Positions 7,782 through 15,482 of a DNA stretch of 19,413 nucleotides are shown here, piece after piece. The stretch lies in the NCBI GenBank assembly GCA_030066455.1, contig JASJBQ010000023.1, forward strand, positions 1-19,413. The letters are read 5' to 3'. How positions within the stretch are numbered: position 1 is the stretch's first letter; each line of letters begins with the position of its first letter. The notes below the pieces were generated by a model. The model was not told the DNA's origin, made no database searches, and saw only the letters and a program-made list of their open reading frames with translations. The stretch is from Desulfobacterales bacterium. Lineage in GTDB: Bacteria > Desulfobacterota > Desulfobacteria > Desulfobacterales > UBA5852. The position numbers and the translations under genes are program-made.

Positions 7782-7866
7782 CATTTTGGAACACTTTGCT
7801 TTACATTTCATTTAATATCAGTTATTTAATCCGCCGGTCCCATTTTGGCATAGTCCATTTTGGCAT
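7782..7866. repeat. CATTTTGG repeats, candidate upstream activator sites
   Basis: CATTTTGG occurs at 7782-7789. An extended 11-mer, CATTTTGGCAT, occurs twice as a perfect direct repeat at 7841-7851 and 7856-7866 (15-bp period). The copies lie roughly 140-215 bp upstream of the predicted start of the MetF-like operon, the usual range for enhancer sites of sigma-54 activators. The last copy overlaps the weaker forward sigma-54 element, so part of the likeness may come from that. Confidence 0.45.
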
Positions 7867-7876
7867 TATGTTCGCG
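7861..7876 (+). promoter_or_regulatory. Possible sigma-54 promoter of the NtrC-type regulator
   Basis: TGGCATTATGTTCGCG has GG (7862-7863) and GC (7874-7875) at the required ten-base gap, a perfect TGGCA left half but TCGC in place of TTGC. It lies about 75 bases upstream of the ATG at 7952 and would suit autoregulation. Weaker than the minus-strand element. Confidence 0.35.
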
Positions 7877-7951
7877 CTGGGCCCTGTGACCTAAGACGCA
7901 CCGCGACCGCCGGCCACTTAACGGCTACATCCGACCAGTCCGGGGAGACCG

Positions 7952-9334
<1,383 letters not shown>

Positions 9335-9562
9335 TCCCGAACAGGGCTTGAATTTGCCGCCCGGGTCTGATTTAAGGGCCCGGTGCCCGGCGAGGCGGAA
9401 CACGGTGCGTTTGCGACTACCCGCCCAAACGAATCGTCATCGGGACCGCAATCGGTATCGGAATCGAATTGTCGCGCCGCCGCCCCTTTTTTCGCTGCTG
9501 AATGCGAAAGCGGGTTTGATAGCGTTCAATCCACATCATCCATACACGCTTCGGAAACGACC

Positions 9563-9823
9563 ATGAAAGACGAACGCGGCCTCTACTACCACCCCTACCC
9601 CCAGAACCCCAAGACCCGCATGTACGTGCGCCGGCGGCCGGACGACATTTATTTCCGGCTCTGGAACGCCGACGACCCCGATCTGTGGAAGGAGCACGAG
9701 TGGGTGCCTTACGGCGCTATCCGCAAGGCGACGGCCATGTACAAAAAAGGCGGCGACTTCGACCCCACCCAGGCCTACGACATCAACGTGGCCCGCGCCC
9801 TGCTTGAAGAAGACGGGGCCTGA
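9563..9823 (+). CDS. Small conserved-looking protein of unknown function
   Basis: An 86-residue soluble protein that I cannot assign to a named family. It is rich in aromatic and charged residues, starts MKDERGLYYHPYPQNP and contains YFRLWNADDPDLWKEHEWVPYGAI, which looks like a compact folded domain; there is no signal peptide or membrane segment. ATG 9563 is chosen because the frame upstream to 9383 has poor coding character, although only a weak GGAAACG precedes it. It ends 32 bases before the helicase gene on the same strand and is probably co-transcribed, so it may be a helicase partner. It could have an independent housekeeping role. Confidence 0.7.
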   Translation: MKDERGLYYHPYPQNPKTRMYVRRRPDDIYFRLWNADDPDLWKEHEWVPYGAIRKATAMYKKGGDFDPTQAYDINVARALLEEDGA

Positions 9824-9855
9824 GCGGCCGTCCGGCCCGGCAGCGGCGAACCGCC

Positions 9856-11223
9856 ATGGCAACCGTCCAGATCAAACTCTCCAATCGCCTGGATATTCGC
9901 GCGGCCCCCGAGGATCTGATCGCGGACCTCATCGACACCCTAACCCTGCCCAACCCCAAATGGCTCGAGAACGAGCGCATGGGCCGCTGGAACCGCGGCA
10001 CCCCCAAGACGCTGCGCTATTACCGCAAGTTGCGGGGCGGCGGTCTGCGGATCCCGCGCGGTTTCGTGGGCCGTCTGATGCGCCGTCTGCGTCGGGAGGA
10101 AATCGCCTACGAACTGATCGACAACCGCCGCGAGCTGCCGCCGCTGAACTGGCGGTTCAACGGCCGGCTGCGGCCCTTCCAGGAATCGGCCGTCCGTGAC
10201 CTGGCCCGCAAGGAGTTCGGGACCCTGAGCGCACCCACGGGCAGCGGCAAGACCGTCATGGGCCTGCACCTGATTGCCGTCCGACGGCAGCCGACCCTGA
10301 TCGTGGTCCACACCAAAGATTTGGCGCACCAGTGGGTCGAACGCATCGAACAGTTCCTGGAAATTCCCTCCGAAGCGATCGGGTGGATCGGCGGCGGCCG
10401 CCGCCGCCCGGGGGAGCAGATCACGGTCGCCCTGGTCCAGAGCCTTTACAAGTGTGCGGACGAAATCGCGCCCCGTATCGGCCACCTAGTGGTGGACGAA
10501 TGCCACCGCACGCCCAGCCGGACGTTTACGGACGCGGTCACGGCCTTTGACGCCCGCTACATGCTGGGCCTGTCGGCCACCCCCTGGCGGCGGGACAAGC
10601 TCTCCAAGCTCATCTTCTGGCACCTGGGGGACGTGCAGCATGAGATCGCGCCGGAAGGGCTGGTGGCCAGCGGGGATGTCCTCAAAGCCGAGGTCGTCCT
10701 GCGCGAAACCGCGTTTCGCCCCTATTTCGACCCGGTCGGCGAGTACTCCCGCATGCTCAGCGAGCTGGCCGCGGACAAGGCGCGCAATATCCAGATCGTC
10801 GACGACGTGGCCGGCGCTAGCCGTGAAACCGCGGGCGTCTGCCTGGTGCTCTCCGACCGCAAGGCCCACTGCGAAAACCTCAGGGCCCTGCTGAAGCTGC
10901 GCCACGGCATCGTAGCCGAAGTCCTGACGGGCGACCTGCCCACGACCCGGCGCCGGGCCCTGGCCGAGGCCATGCAGGCCGGAGAGGTGCAGGTGGTGAT
11001 CGCCACCGGCCAGCTGATCGGCGAGGGTTTCGACTGCCCGCGGCTGGAAACCCTTTTCCTGGTGACGCCCATCCGCTTCAGCGGACGTCTGCTGCAATAC
11101 CTGGGACGGGTCCTGCGCCCGGCGCCGGGCAAAGAACGCGCCCGGGTCTTCGACTACGTCGACGTCCACGTCGACACCCTGGTCAAAGCCGCCCGCGCCC
11201 GCCAGCGTGTTTATCAGCGCTGA
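9856..11223 (+). CDS. XPB/Rad25-like superfamily 2 DNA helicase
   Basis: A 455-residue DEAD/H-box ATPase of the XPB (ERCC3)/UvsW-like branch of SF2, which translocates on double-stranded DNA in repair, recombination or defence. An N-terminal damage-recognition-like region (1-105) with KWLENERMGRWNRGTPKTLRYYR is followed by the Q-like LRPFQESAV, Walker A APTGSGKT (Lys132), Walker B/DEAH box as VVDECH (214-217), motif III SATP (240-243), and a second RecA domain with motif V GEGFDCP and motif VI QYLGRVLRP. No nuclease, methyltransferase or SNF2-type extension is fused. The ATG at 9856 is 32 bases after the small upstream gene, which is the only other member of the operon; transcription then meets the convergent gene at 11546. 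Bacterial XPB helicases are scattered and little studied, so the exact role is open. Confidence 0.88.
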   Translation: MATVQIKLSNRLDIRAAPEDLIADLIDTLTLPNPKWLENERMGRWNRGTPKTLRYYRKLRGGGLRIPRGFVGRLMRRLRREEIAYELIDNRRELPPLNWRFNGRLRPFQESAVRDLARKEFGTLSAPTGSGKTVMGLHLIAVRRQPTLIVVHTKDLAHQWVERIEQFLEIPSEAIGWIGGGRRRPGEQITVALVQSLYKCADEIAPRIGHLVVDECHRTPSRTFTDAVTAFDARYMLGLSATPWRRDKLSKLIFWHLGDVQHEIAPEGLVASGDVLKAEVVLRETAFRPYFDPVGEYSRMLSELAADKARNIQIVDDVAGASRETAGVCLVLSDRKAHCENLRALLKLRHGIVAEVLTGDLPTTRRRALAEAMQAGEVQVVIATGQLIGEGFDCPRLETLFLVTPIRFSGRLLQYLGRVLRPAPGKERARVFDYVDVHVDTLVKAARARQRVYQR

Positions 11224-11545
11224 CGCCATCGCCGGCATTGATTGTTTAGGAGCAATCCACAAGTATCGGGACGTAATCACAGGTTTTGGCAATATCTGGA
11301 TTGATAGGATTATCTCAATCAATCTGTAGTTCAGCGATAGATGGTTTGTTGGCACGTAATCTGTAGTTTTGAGTGGCCTTGAGAAATACAGATATTGGAT
11401 GGAAAAAATCGAAGGGCTAATGATTATGATAGAATCAACTGTATCACATCAACTGCATTAGTCAGAAAACTTACCGCCCGAAACGTCACTTATCTTTTAT
11501 TCAATGCTCGAGCTACCTCTCGCGGTTAGGGATATGATGATAATT
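11224..11545. other. AT-rich intergenic region between convergent genes
   Basis: No convincing gene. It marks the change from very GC-rich sequence on the left to lower-GC sequence on the right. It holds a direct repeat AATCTGTAGTT (11321-11331 and 11358-11368) and two imperfect palindromes, GATTGA...TCAATC (11299-11320) and GATGAT...ATCATC (11536-11554), the second overlapping the stop of the exported-protein gene. Neither has a T-run that would make a firm terminator. A 20-codon frame after 11400 lacks a ribosome site. Confidence 0.5.
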
Positions 11546-12364
11546 TCAATCATCTTCCTGAGGCGAAGCTGGGGGGTTGATGTTTACGCCCAGTTCGCCA
11601 ATTAGTTCGTCAAGAGACCCGTGTTCAAAAAGCACATTAATCGCTGTTTCGGCGACCAGTGAATCTGGGATATCTTTTCGGCGGGCTTCGGAGGCGACCT
11701 TGATGAAATAAGCCCAGTCGGATGTAAAGGCCTTCTGGGTCAGCCCCGTCCTCACTACCCTTGTGAGCAGTTCCGGATCAAAATGCATCGCCTTTCCGTA
11801 GCCCAGGATCTCCGCGGCGATCACCCGCATTTGATTGGGCGCATTAAATTCAGGACCAAACAACGCGGTGATCGCCTGGCGCGAAACGCCTAAGGAAAGG
11901 ACGATCGCGACCCGCTCCACATCGGGGTTGTCTACCCGGTCCTGCCCGCCTTCGCGTTGCAGCGACCGGGCATAGTCGAGGTCGCTTTTCTTTTTTTCGA
12001 TAACCGCCAGAATCCGGTCCAGCGGCACACGCTTACCGAGCCCCTCCTCCAGCGTTTCGAAAAGGAGCCCGGGCGGCAAACCGTCTTCTTCGGCCTGGAC
12101 GACTATGCACAGAATGATCCTGACATAGTCGACTCCGCCTTTTTCGCGGTAGCCAATCTTCAGCAGGCGGTTGAGGGTGTTGAGGGGCATGCCGGCGGCT
12201 TCGGCTTCATCAGCAAGCGTTGTTATGGCTTCCTGGGGCGGCACGTCCGCATGACAGTGGCGATGAAAAAATTCTATGTGCTCCGATGCCAGGGCCGGGG
12301 CTGGCTGCGCGATCCAGAAGACAGACAGGAGGATCGATGCCAGCGTGCTAAAGGGAACGCGCAT
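11546..12364 (-). CDS. Exported helical protein in the ECF sigma operon
   Basis: A 272-residue protein of no recognised family. A signal peptide is clear: hydrophobic residues 8-19 and a likely cleavage after ALA at position 26 (ALA-SEH). The mature part looks mostly helical, with repeated short segments such as EEAGMPLNTLNRLLKIGY-like, GLPPGLLFETLEEGLGKRVPLDRIL and GVSRQAITALFGPEF, and ends PPASPQEDD. It should act in the periplasm or on the surface. The ATG at 12364 overlaps the 3' end of the CBM48-domain gene by 17 bases, so the two are translationally coupled; AAGGCGA serves as a ribosome site. As third gene after an ECF sigma factor it may help sense or answer the signal, which is inference. 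Confidence 0.75.
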   Translation of the reverse strand: MRVPFSTLASILLSVFWIAQPAPALASEHIEFFHRHCHADVPPQEAITTLADEAEAAGMPLNTLNRLLKIGYREKGGVDYVRIILCIVVQAEEDGLPPGLLFETLEEGLGKRVPLDRILAVIEKKKSDLDYARSLQREGGQDRVDNPDVERVAIVLSLGVSRQAITALFGPEFNAPNQMRVIAAEILGYGKAMHFDPELLTRVVRTGLTQKAFTSDWAYFIKVASEARRKDIPDSLVAETAINVLFEHGSLDELIGELGVNINPPASPQEDD

Positions 12365-12932
12365 GGTCGCCTTTTACGAACAACACCGAGTTGCGGTTGC
12401 CAAAATCGTCTTGCAGAACCAGGTCGGCGTCGGGGTCAGGTGCAGCCCGCTGATTGTCGACCCAGAAGACATATTCGTGTCGGCCGGCGTCAAGGTGGAG
12501 CTGCAGGGTCCAAAGCCCCGTGTCCGTGTCTTGCATCATTTCATAGCCATCGGGATTCCAGTTATTGAAACTACCCATAACGGCGACTGTTTTGGCCGAA
12601 GGATCCTGCAGGTGGAAGACAACCGGCACGCCCTGAACGACGCGGGAAGGTGCTGGCGCCGTAGGCAGAAGACCTGTCAACCGATTAAAGACGAGTCCGC
12701 CTGTGACAAAGATAACCAACACTAAGGCACCCGCCAGCAGGGGCGACATCGACACGCTCACCGGTGACAACGCCCGCTGACATAGCCTTTGGAGACCGTT
12801 GACTTTTTTTCGGCTGACCTCCGCCATGATCCGTTGAGCCAGATCAGGCGACGGGGTATCGTAAGGTATCCGCCGAATACGGTCGCCAAGGTCATCCTTG
12901 GGAATTAGGTGCTCATTGTCAATCGATCGCAT
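12348..12932 (-). CDS. Membrane protein with CBM48/AMPK glycogen-binding-like domain, putative anti-sigma factor
   Basis: A 194-residue single-pass protein. The N-terminal 60 residues are cytoplasmic and contain IPYDTPSPDLAQRIMAEV, a short amphipathic stretch like those of anti-sigma factors; no zinc-binding HxxxCxxC is present. One membrane helix follows (about 64-82). The outer part (about 100-188) is an early-set/CBM48 domain with VPVVFHLQDPSAKTVAVMGSFNNW, DTGLWTLQLHLDAGRHEYVFWVD and DDFGNRNSVLFV, the fold that binds starch or glycogen in AMPK-beta and branching enzymes. The ATG at 12932 overlaps the sigma gene by 14 bases with GGAGG five bases upstream. Position and topology support an anti-sigma role, with the CBM48 domain as a possible extracytoplasmic sensor. 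That function is inferred; the domain is clear. Confidence 0.8.
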   Translation of the reverse strand: MRSIDNEHLIPKDDLGDRIRRIPYDTPSPDLAQRIMAEVSRKKVNGLQRLCQRALSPVSVSMSPLLAGALVLVIFVTGGLVFNRLTGLLPTAPAPSRVVQGVPVVFHLQDPSAKTVAVMGSFNNWNPDGYEMMQDTDTGLWTLQLHLDAGRHEYVFWVDNQRAAPDPDADLVLQDDFGNRNSVLFVKGDHARSL

Positions 12933-13482
12933 CGTATCCTCCCATGAGGCGCCTGAGCCTTCTTCGTCCTCTATGCAGCCTGGCTTTTACGGCTGTATTG
13001 GAAATTTTCAGAGCGGCGGCAATTTCCTTTATGGAAAATTCTTCACGGTAGTACAGTAACAGGGGCTCCCGATAGCTCAGAGGCAATTTTGCCATTGCAT
13101 CGATAATTTCCTCGAAGATTATCGCGCATTCCGGATTCCTGCGGTAATCATCGGCGGCGGGATCCTGCCTATCAGTATCGTCAGGTTCGACGGTGAAAAG
13201 TTTTCTTCGAAGCCCTTTCCTCCTCAGGTGGTCACGCCCACGGTTGACGGCAATTGTATAGAGCCAGGGGAAGAAGCGTCGATTGTTTTTAAATTTTCGC
13301 AGCTTTTCAAAGGCGCGGACAAAAACCTCCTGCGTCAAATCTTCGGCATCACTAGGCGAGTCGGTCAGACGCAGCATGAAGCTGTAGATCGGTCTCTGGT
13401 AGCGTTCAACCAATAAACTGAACTTGGCGACATGGCCCGTGAGTACGGCTTCGATGATTCGTTTTTCTTCGCGATTTTCCAT
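12919..13482 (-). CDS. ECF-type RNA polymerase sigma factor
   Basis: Taken from ATG 13482 the product has 187 residues, the usual ECF length. Region 2 (about 17-88) includes RYQRPIYSFMLRLTDSPSDAEDLTQEVFVRAFEKLRKF and FPWLYTIAVNRGRDHLRRKG; region 4 (about 130-185) includes LPLSYREPLLLYYREEFSIKEIAAALKISNTAVKARLHRGRRRL, a clear DNA-binding helix-turn-helix. Starts upstream (ATG 13509 or further, to 13668) are open, but no candidate, 13482 included, has a good ribosome site; length decides. An ECF-like promoter may lie at 13535-13565. The gene is the first of a three-gene overlapping operon with the CBM48-domain protein and the exported protein. It is an RpoE/SigW-like ECF factor; its subgroup cannot be set by eye. 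Confidence 0.9.
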   Translation of the reverse strand: MENREEKRIIEAVLTGHVAKFSLLVERYQRPIYSFMLRLTDSPSDAEDLTQEVFVRAFEKLRKFKNNRRFFPWLYTIAVNRGRDHLRRKGLRRKLFTVEPDDTDRQDPAADDYRRNPECAIIFEEIIDAMAKLPLSYREPLLLYYREEFSIKEIAAALKISNTAVKARLHRGRRRLRRLMGGYDAID

Positions 13483-13534
13483 CAATGCTGGCGTTTTGCC
13501 GGCGTACATCCTAAACCGGCCATCCGCTGGGGGC

Positions 13535-13565
13535 GTTAGCACCGGAAAAACGTCATTAAGTTTCC
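13535..13565 (-). promoter_or_regulatory. Possible ECF autoregulatory promoter
   Basis: On the minus strand GGAAACTT (13565-13558), close to the ECF -35 motif GGAACTT, is followed after 17 bp by GCTAAC (13540-13535). It ends about 52 bases before ATG 13482, so it would suit autoregulation of the sigma operon. ECF -10 motifs vary widely and this was found by eye. Confidence 0.3.
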
Positions 13566-13706
13566 GGGAAAAGTTGCGGGAGCGCATATGATAAAGCGCT
13601 GGCGGCATCTGTGTTATCACCCTGTATGCTAACATATTCCTGCCTGCCGTCAAAGGTGCACGCATCACTTGAATAGTGGTCCCCCTGCATCCGAAATGAT
13701 TCCAAT

Positions 13707-14363
13707 TTACTTTGGCATACGATTCCTGAAGTACATCAGACTTTCTCCGGGCCCGTAGATGAAACGCTCGTGAAACAGCCTTTGACCCTGGTCGTCCGTC
13801 ATGATCCAGTCGTATTTCATGGCATACTTGACCTCTTTGTATGTGAAGCTCTGTCTTCGCAGGTGGATCAATACGGTGCGCTTGAATGTCTTTCCTGCTG
13901 TATATTCATCAAAGTCAAAGTAGCGTTTTTCACCGATGATCCAATTCCCCAGCGGAAAAATAACGGCATTGGTGGAGAAATACCTTGTAGGACTGCCGGG
14001 ACGTTCGTCGAACACCTTGGCCAGGCCGGTTCCTTCCGGGTTCACGGTGAAAAGCTGACGTTTGTCGCCCTTTTTGGTTCTGTTGATCCGCTCATATACC
14101 CAAAGCGCCTCGCCCGTTTTGGGATGGGTCCACTGAAACGGACCCCGAATGGTTTTGTGGTTCCGGCGTCCGAAGGTGAAATCAACCGGTTCAAGCCGAA
14201 ACGTCTTTTCCCCTGACCAGGATCTACCCGACCAAAGTTCAATCGGGATGAAACGGCTTCTCGTCTGTTTATCGATGGCGTTTTCCCAAGCCTTATGATT
14301 TGTGGCGCAACCGCTAAACAGCAGGAGTATGATGAGCATCGGCGATATAAGGCACTTTTTCAT
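13707..14363 (-). CDS. Outer-envelope lipoprotein of unknown function
   Basis: A 218-residue protein with a lipoprotein signal: MKKCLISPMLIILLLFSGC, with lipidated Cys19; the -3 position is Phe, slightly off the usual lipobox. The mature part has many Trp, Tyr, Arg and Lys residues and a beta-rich look (VDFTFGRRNHKTIRGPFQW, GEALWVYERI, IIGEKRYFDFDEY). Its C-terminal half (FPLGNWIIGEKRYF ... FIYGPGESLMYFRNRM) recalls part of the exported protein at 18429 (WPLMVGNKAHYV ... WYYAPQVGHYVRYKRD), so the two may share a fold; this is by eye. ATG 14363 follows GGAG at eight bases. It lies 225 bases upstream of the ECF gene on the same strand. I do not recognise the family. Confidence 0.78.
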   Translation of the reverse strand: MKKCLISPMLIILLLFSGCATNHKAWENAIDKQTRSRFIPIELWSGRSWSGEKTFRLEPVDFTFGRRNHKTIRGPFQWTHPKTGEALWVYERINRTKKGDKRQLFTVNPEGTGLAKVFDERPGSPTRYFSTNAVIFPLGNWIIGEKRYFDFDEYTAGKTFKRTVLIHLRRQSFTYKEVKYAMKYDWIMTDDQGQRLFHERFIYGPGESLMYFRNRMPK

Positions 14364-14406
14364 TTAATTGTCTCCAGGGTTTACTTTATCATTTTACCCT
14401 TCAACT

Positions 14407-14487
14407 TTATTCGATAATAATTCGAACAACGGCGAAGGCAGCGATTACGAAGCCAACCACATCGATTATGCTGAAATCACCTCTCAA
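14407..14487 (-). CDS. Candidate 26-residue membrane microprotein
   Basis: A short frame too small for routine calling fills the gap between the hydrolase and the lipoprotein genes. It starts with TTG 14487, preceded by GGAGG at a five-base spacing, and ends at TAA 14407. The product is MRGDFSII followed by DVVGFVIAAFAVVRIIIE, one hydrophobic helix with a charged N-terminus, like many small transport-associated membrane peptides. The frame stays open upstream through codons for GPFAPLDVEAEES to a TTG at 14556 overlapping the hydrolase 3' end, so a 49-residue form is possible, but that start has no ribosome site. Real status needs conservation or ribosome profiling. Confidence 0.45.
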   Translation of the reverse strand: MRGDFSIIDVVGFVIAAFAVVRIIIE

Positions 14488-14542
14488 TGATTCCTCCGCT
14501 TCAACATCCAGGGGGGCAAAGGGACCATGTTTTTGGCCAATT

Positions 14543-15421
14543 TCATACTGGCTCAAACAAGTCGTTGTATAGAAAATCGATGACGCGGCGCCCCATTTGG
14601 CCGTCCATCATGCATTCCTCGAAGGAATGTCCACAGCCGGGCACGATGCGGAATTCTATCTCGGTTTCGTAATTGTATTGCGCCGCCGCCGCTTCCATGG
14701 CTCTGACCCACCTGCGAGCGCGTTCGATCCGGTTCTTTCCCTGACTGGTGTCCAGTTTTCCGCTCTGGTTCAGGTTTTGATCCCTGGTGCAATCATGCTC
14801 GCCGACCAGCACCATCGTCGGAATCTGGAGGAACCGGCCTGGATCCAGAAATATGTCGGGAAGATCCTTGCAACTGCCGATGCCCTCCGGATAACGGAAA
14901 CGCCGGTCAGGAAACGTATACCAGCCGGGAGCTGCAATGGCCATGCGCAATACCTGACGGGGATAGGCCATGGCAAATCGGTGAACAAACTGGCCGCCAC
15001 CCGAGTACCCGAACATGACGACGGACCGGTTGGAAATACCGGTCATGCGACCAACCTCGTCCAGGATACGCTTGAGCGCCAGGTCTGAGCGCTGGCCCAA
15101 GCCGTGACGGCCGAGGCGCTGGTAATCGGCGTAGCGTTTACGGTTGAATACTGGGGCCACCAGCGCTCCGCCGATGGACTCAACGAAAGGCGCAAAAAGC
15201 CGGGCCTGAAGTTTTGCCTGGCGGCGAATCCCGTGCACTGCCACCATTAGCGGAACATCGGGTTTCGGGCGCGAGGAACGGTAAAAATGATAAGCCGTCG
15301 CCTTATCTGAGATCAGTTGTTTTTTTTCTATTGGTAATATGGGCGACCGGTCTTCATTATCTGGCTTTCGGAGATCGGTCTGTTGTTCGGAACTGGGCTC
15401 GAGTTGCACTTGTTGGTACAT
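14543..15421 (-). CDS. Alpha/beta-hydrolase, PHB-depolymerase/esterase-like
   Basis: A 292-residue alpha/beta-hydrolase. The catalytic triad can be placed: nucleophile Ser140 in the elbow GYSGGG, Asp210 in VGEHDCTRD and His265 in PGCGHSFEE; VAVHGIRR (about residue 62) supplies the oxyanion region. The layout, with a Cys near the acid residue and PYP-like segments after the nucleophile, recalls poly(3-hydroxybutyrate) depolymerase or esterase-like proteins, but the substrate is not deducible. There is no signal peptide; a polar, Gln/Glu-rich stretch of about 35 residues precedes the core. ATG 15421 has AGAGG seven bases upstream. It lies 61 bases after the ABC exporter gene on the same strand, so it probably acts on that transporter's cargo or a related compound. 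Confidence 0.82.
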   Translation of the reverse strand: MYQQVQLEPSSEQQTDLRKPDNEDRSPILPIEKKQLISDKATAYHFYRSSRPKPDVPLMVAVHGIRRQAKLQARLFAPFVESIGGALVAPVFNRKRYADYQRLGRHGLGQRSDLALKRILDEVGRMTGISNRSVVMFGYSGGGQFVHRFAMAYPRQVLRMAIAAPGWYTFPDRRFRYPEGIGSCKDLPDIFLDPGRFLQIPTMVLVGEHDCTRDQNLNQSGKLDTSQGKNRIERARRWVRAMEAAAAQYNYETEIEFRIVPGCGHSFEECMMDGQMGRRVIDFLYNDLFEPV

Positions 15422-15482
15422 GCGGTGACCTCTCTATTGGCCTGGAGCTTTCTGGATGAAAGTGCGATTGCAACCTTTTGGT

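Larger units (their letters stand above)
7565..7951. other. Divergent regulatory region between the MetF-like operon and the sigma-54 activator
   Basis: A 387-base gap whose centre (about 7690-7870) is clearly AT-richer than the flanking genes. It holds the two opposed sigma-54 elements and the CATTTTGG repeats. A small CCGGC-ATACG-GCCGG hairpin lies close to the MetF-like start. No convincing gene was found in it. Confidence 0.6.

Noticed and set aside
7780..7800. TGGAACACTTTGCT as another sigma-54 promoter
   Set aside because: The gap between GG and GC is eight bases, not the required ten.
9383..9562. Upstream extension of the small protein gene, and degenerate ATCGG repeats at about 9438-9470
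   Set aside because: The translation is Ser/Arg-rich without pattern and no ribosome site is present. The repeats (ATCGGT ATCGGA ATCGAA) are too short and irregular to be a defined element.
10486..11355. 289-codon minus-strand frame opposite the helicase
   Set aside because: It is antisense to clear helicase motifs and has no domain signature.
11401..11463. 20-codon forward frame MEKIEGLMIM...
   Set aside because: No ribosome site, no hydrophobic or repeated pattern, and it lies in an AT-rich gap where short frames arise by chance.
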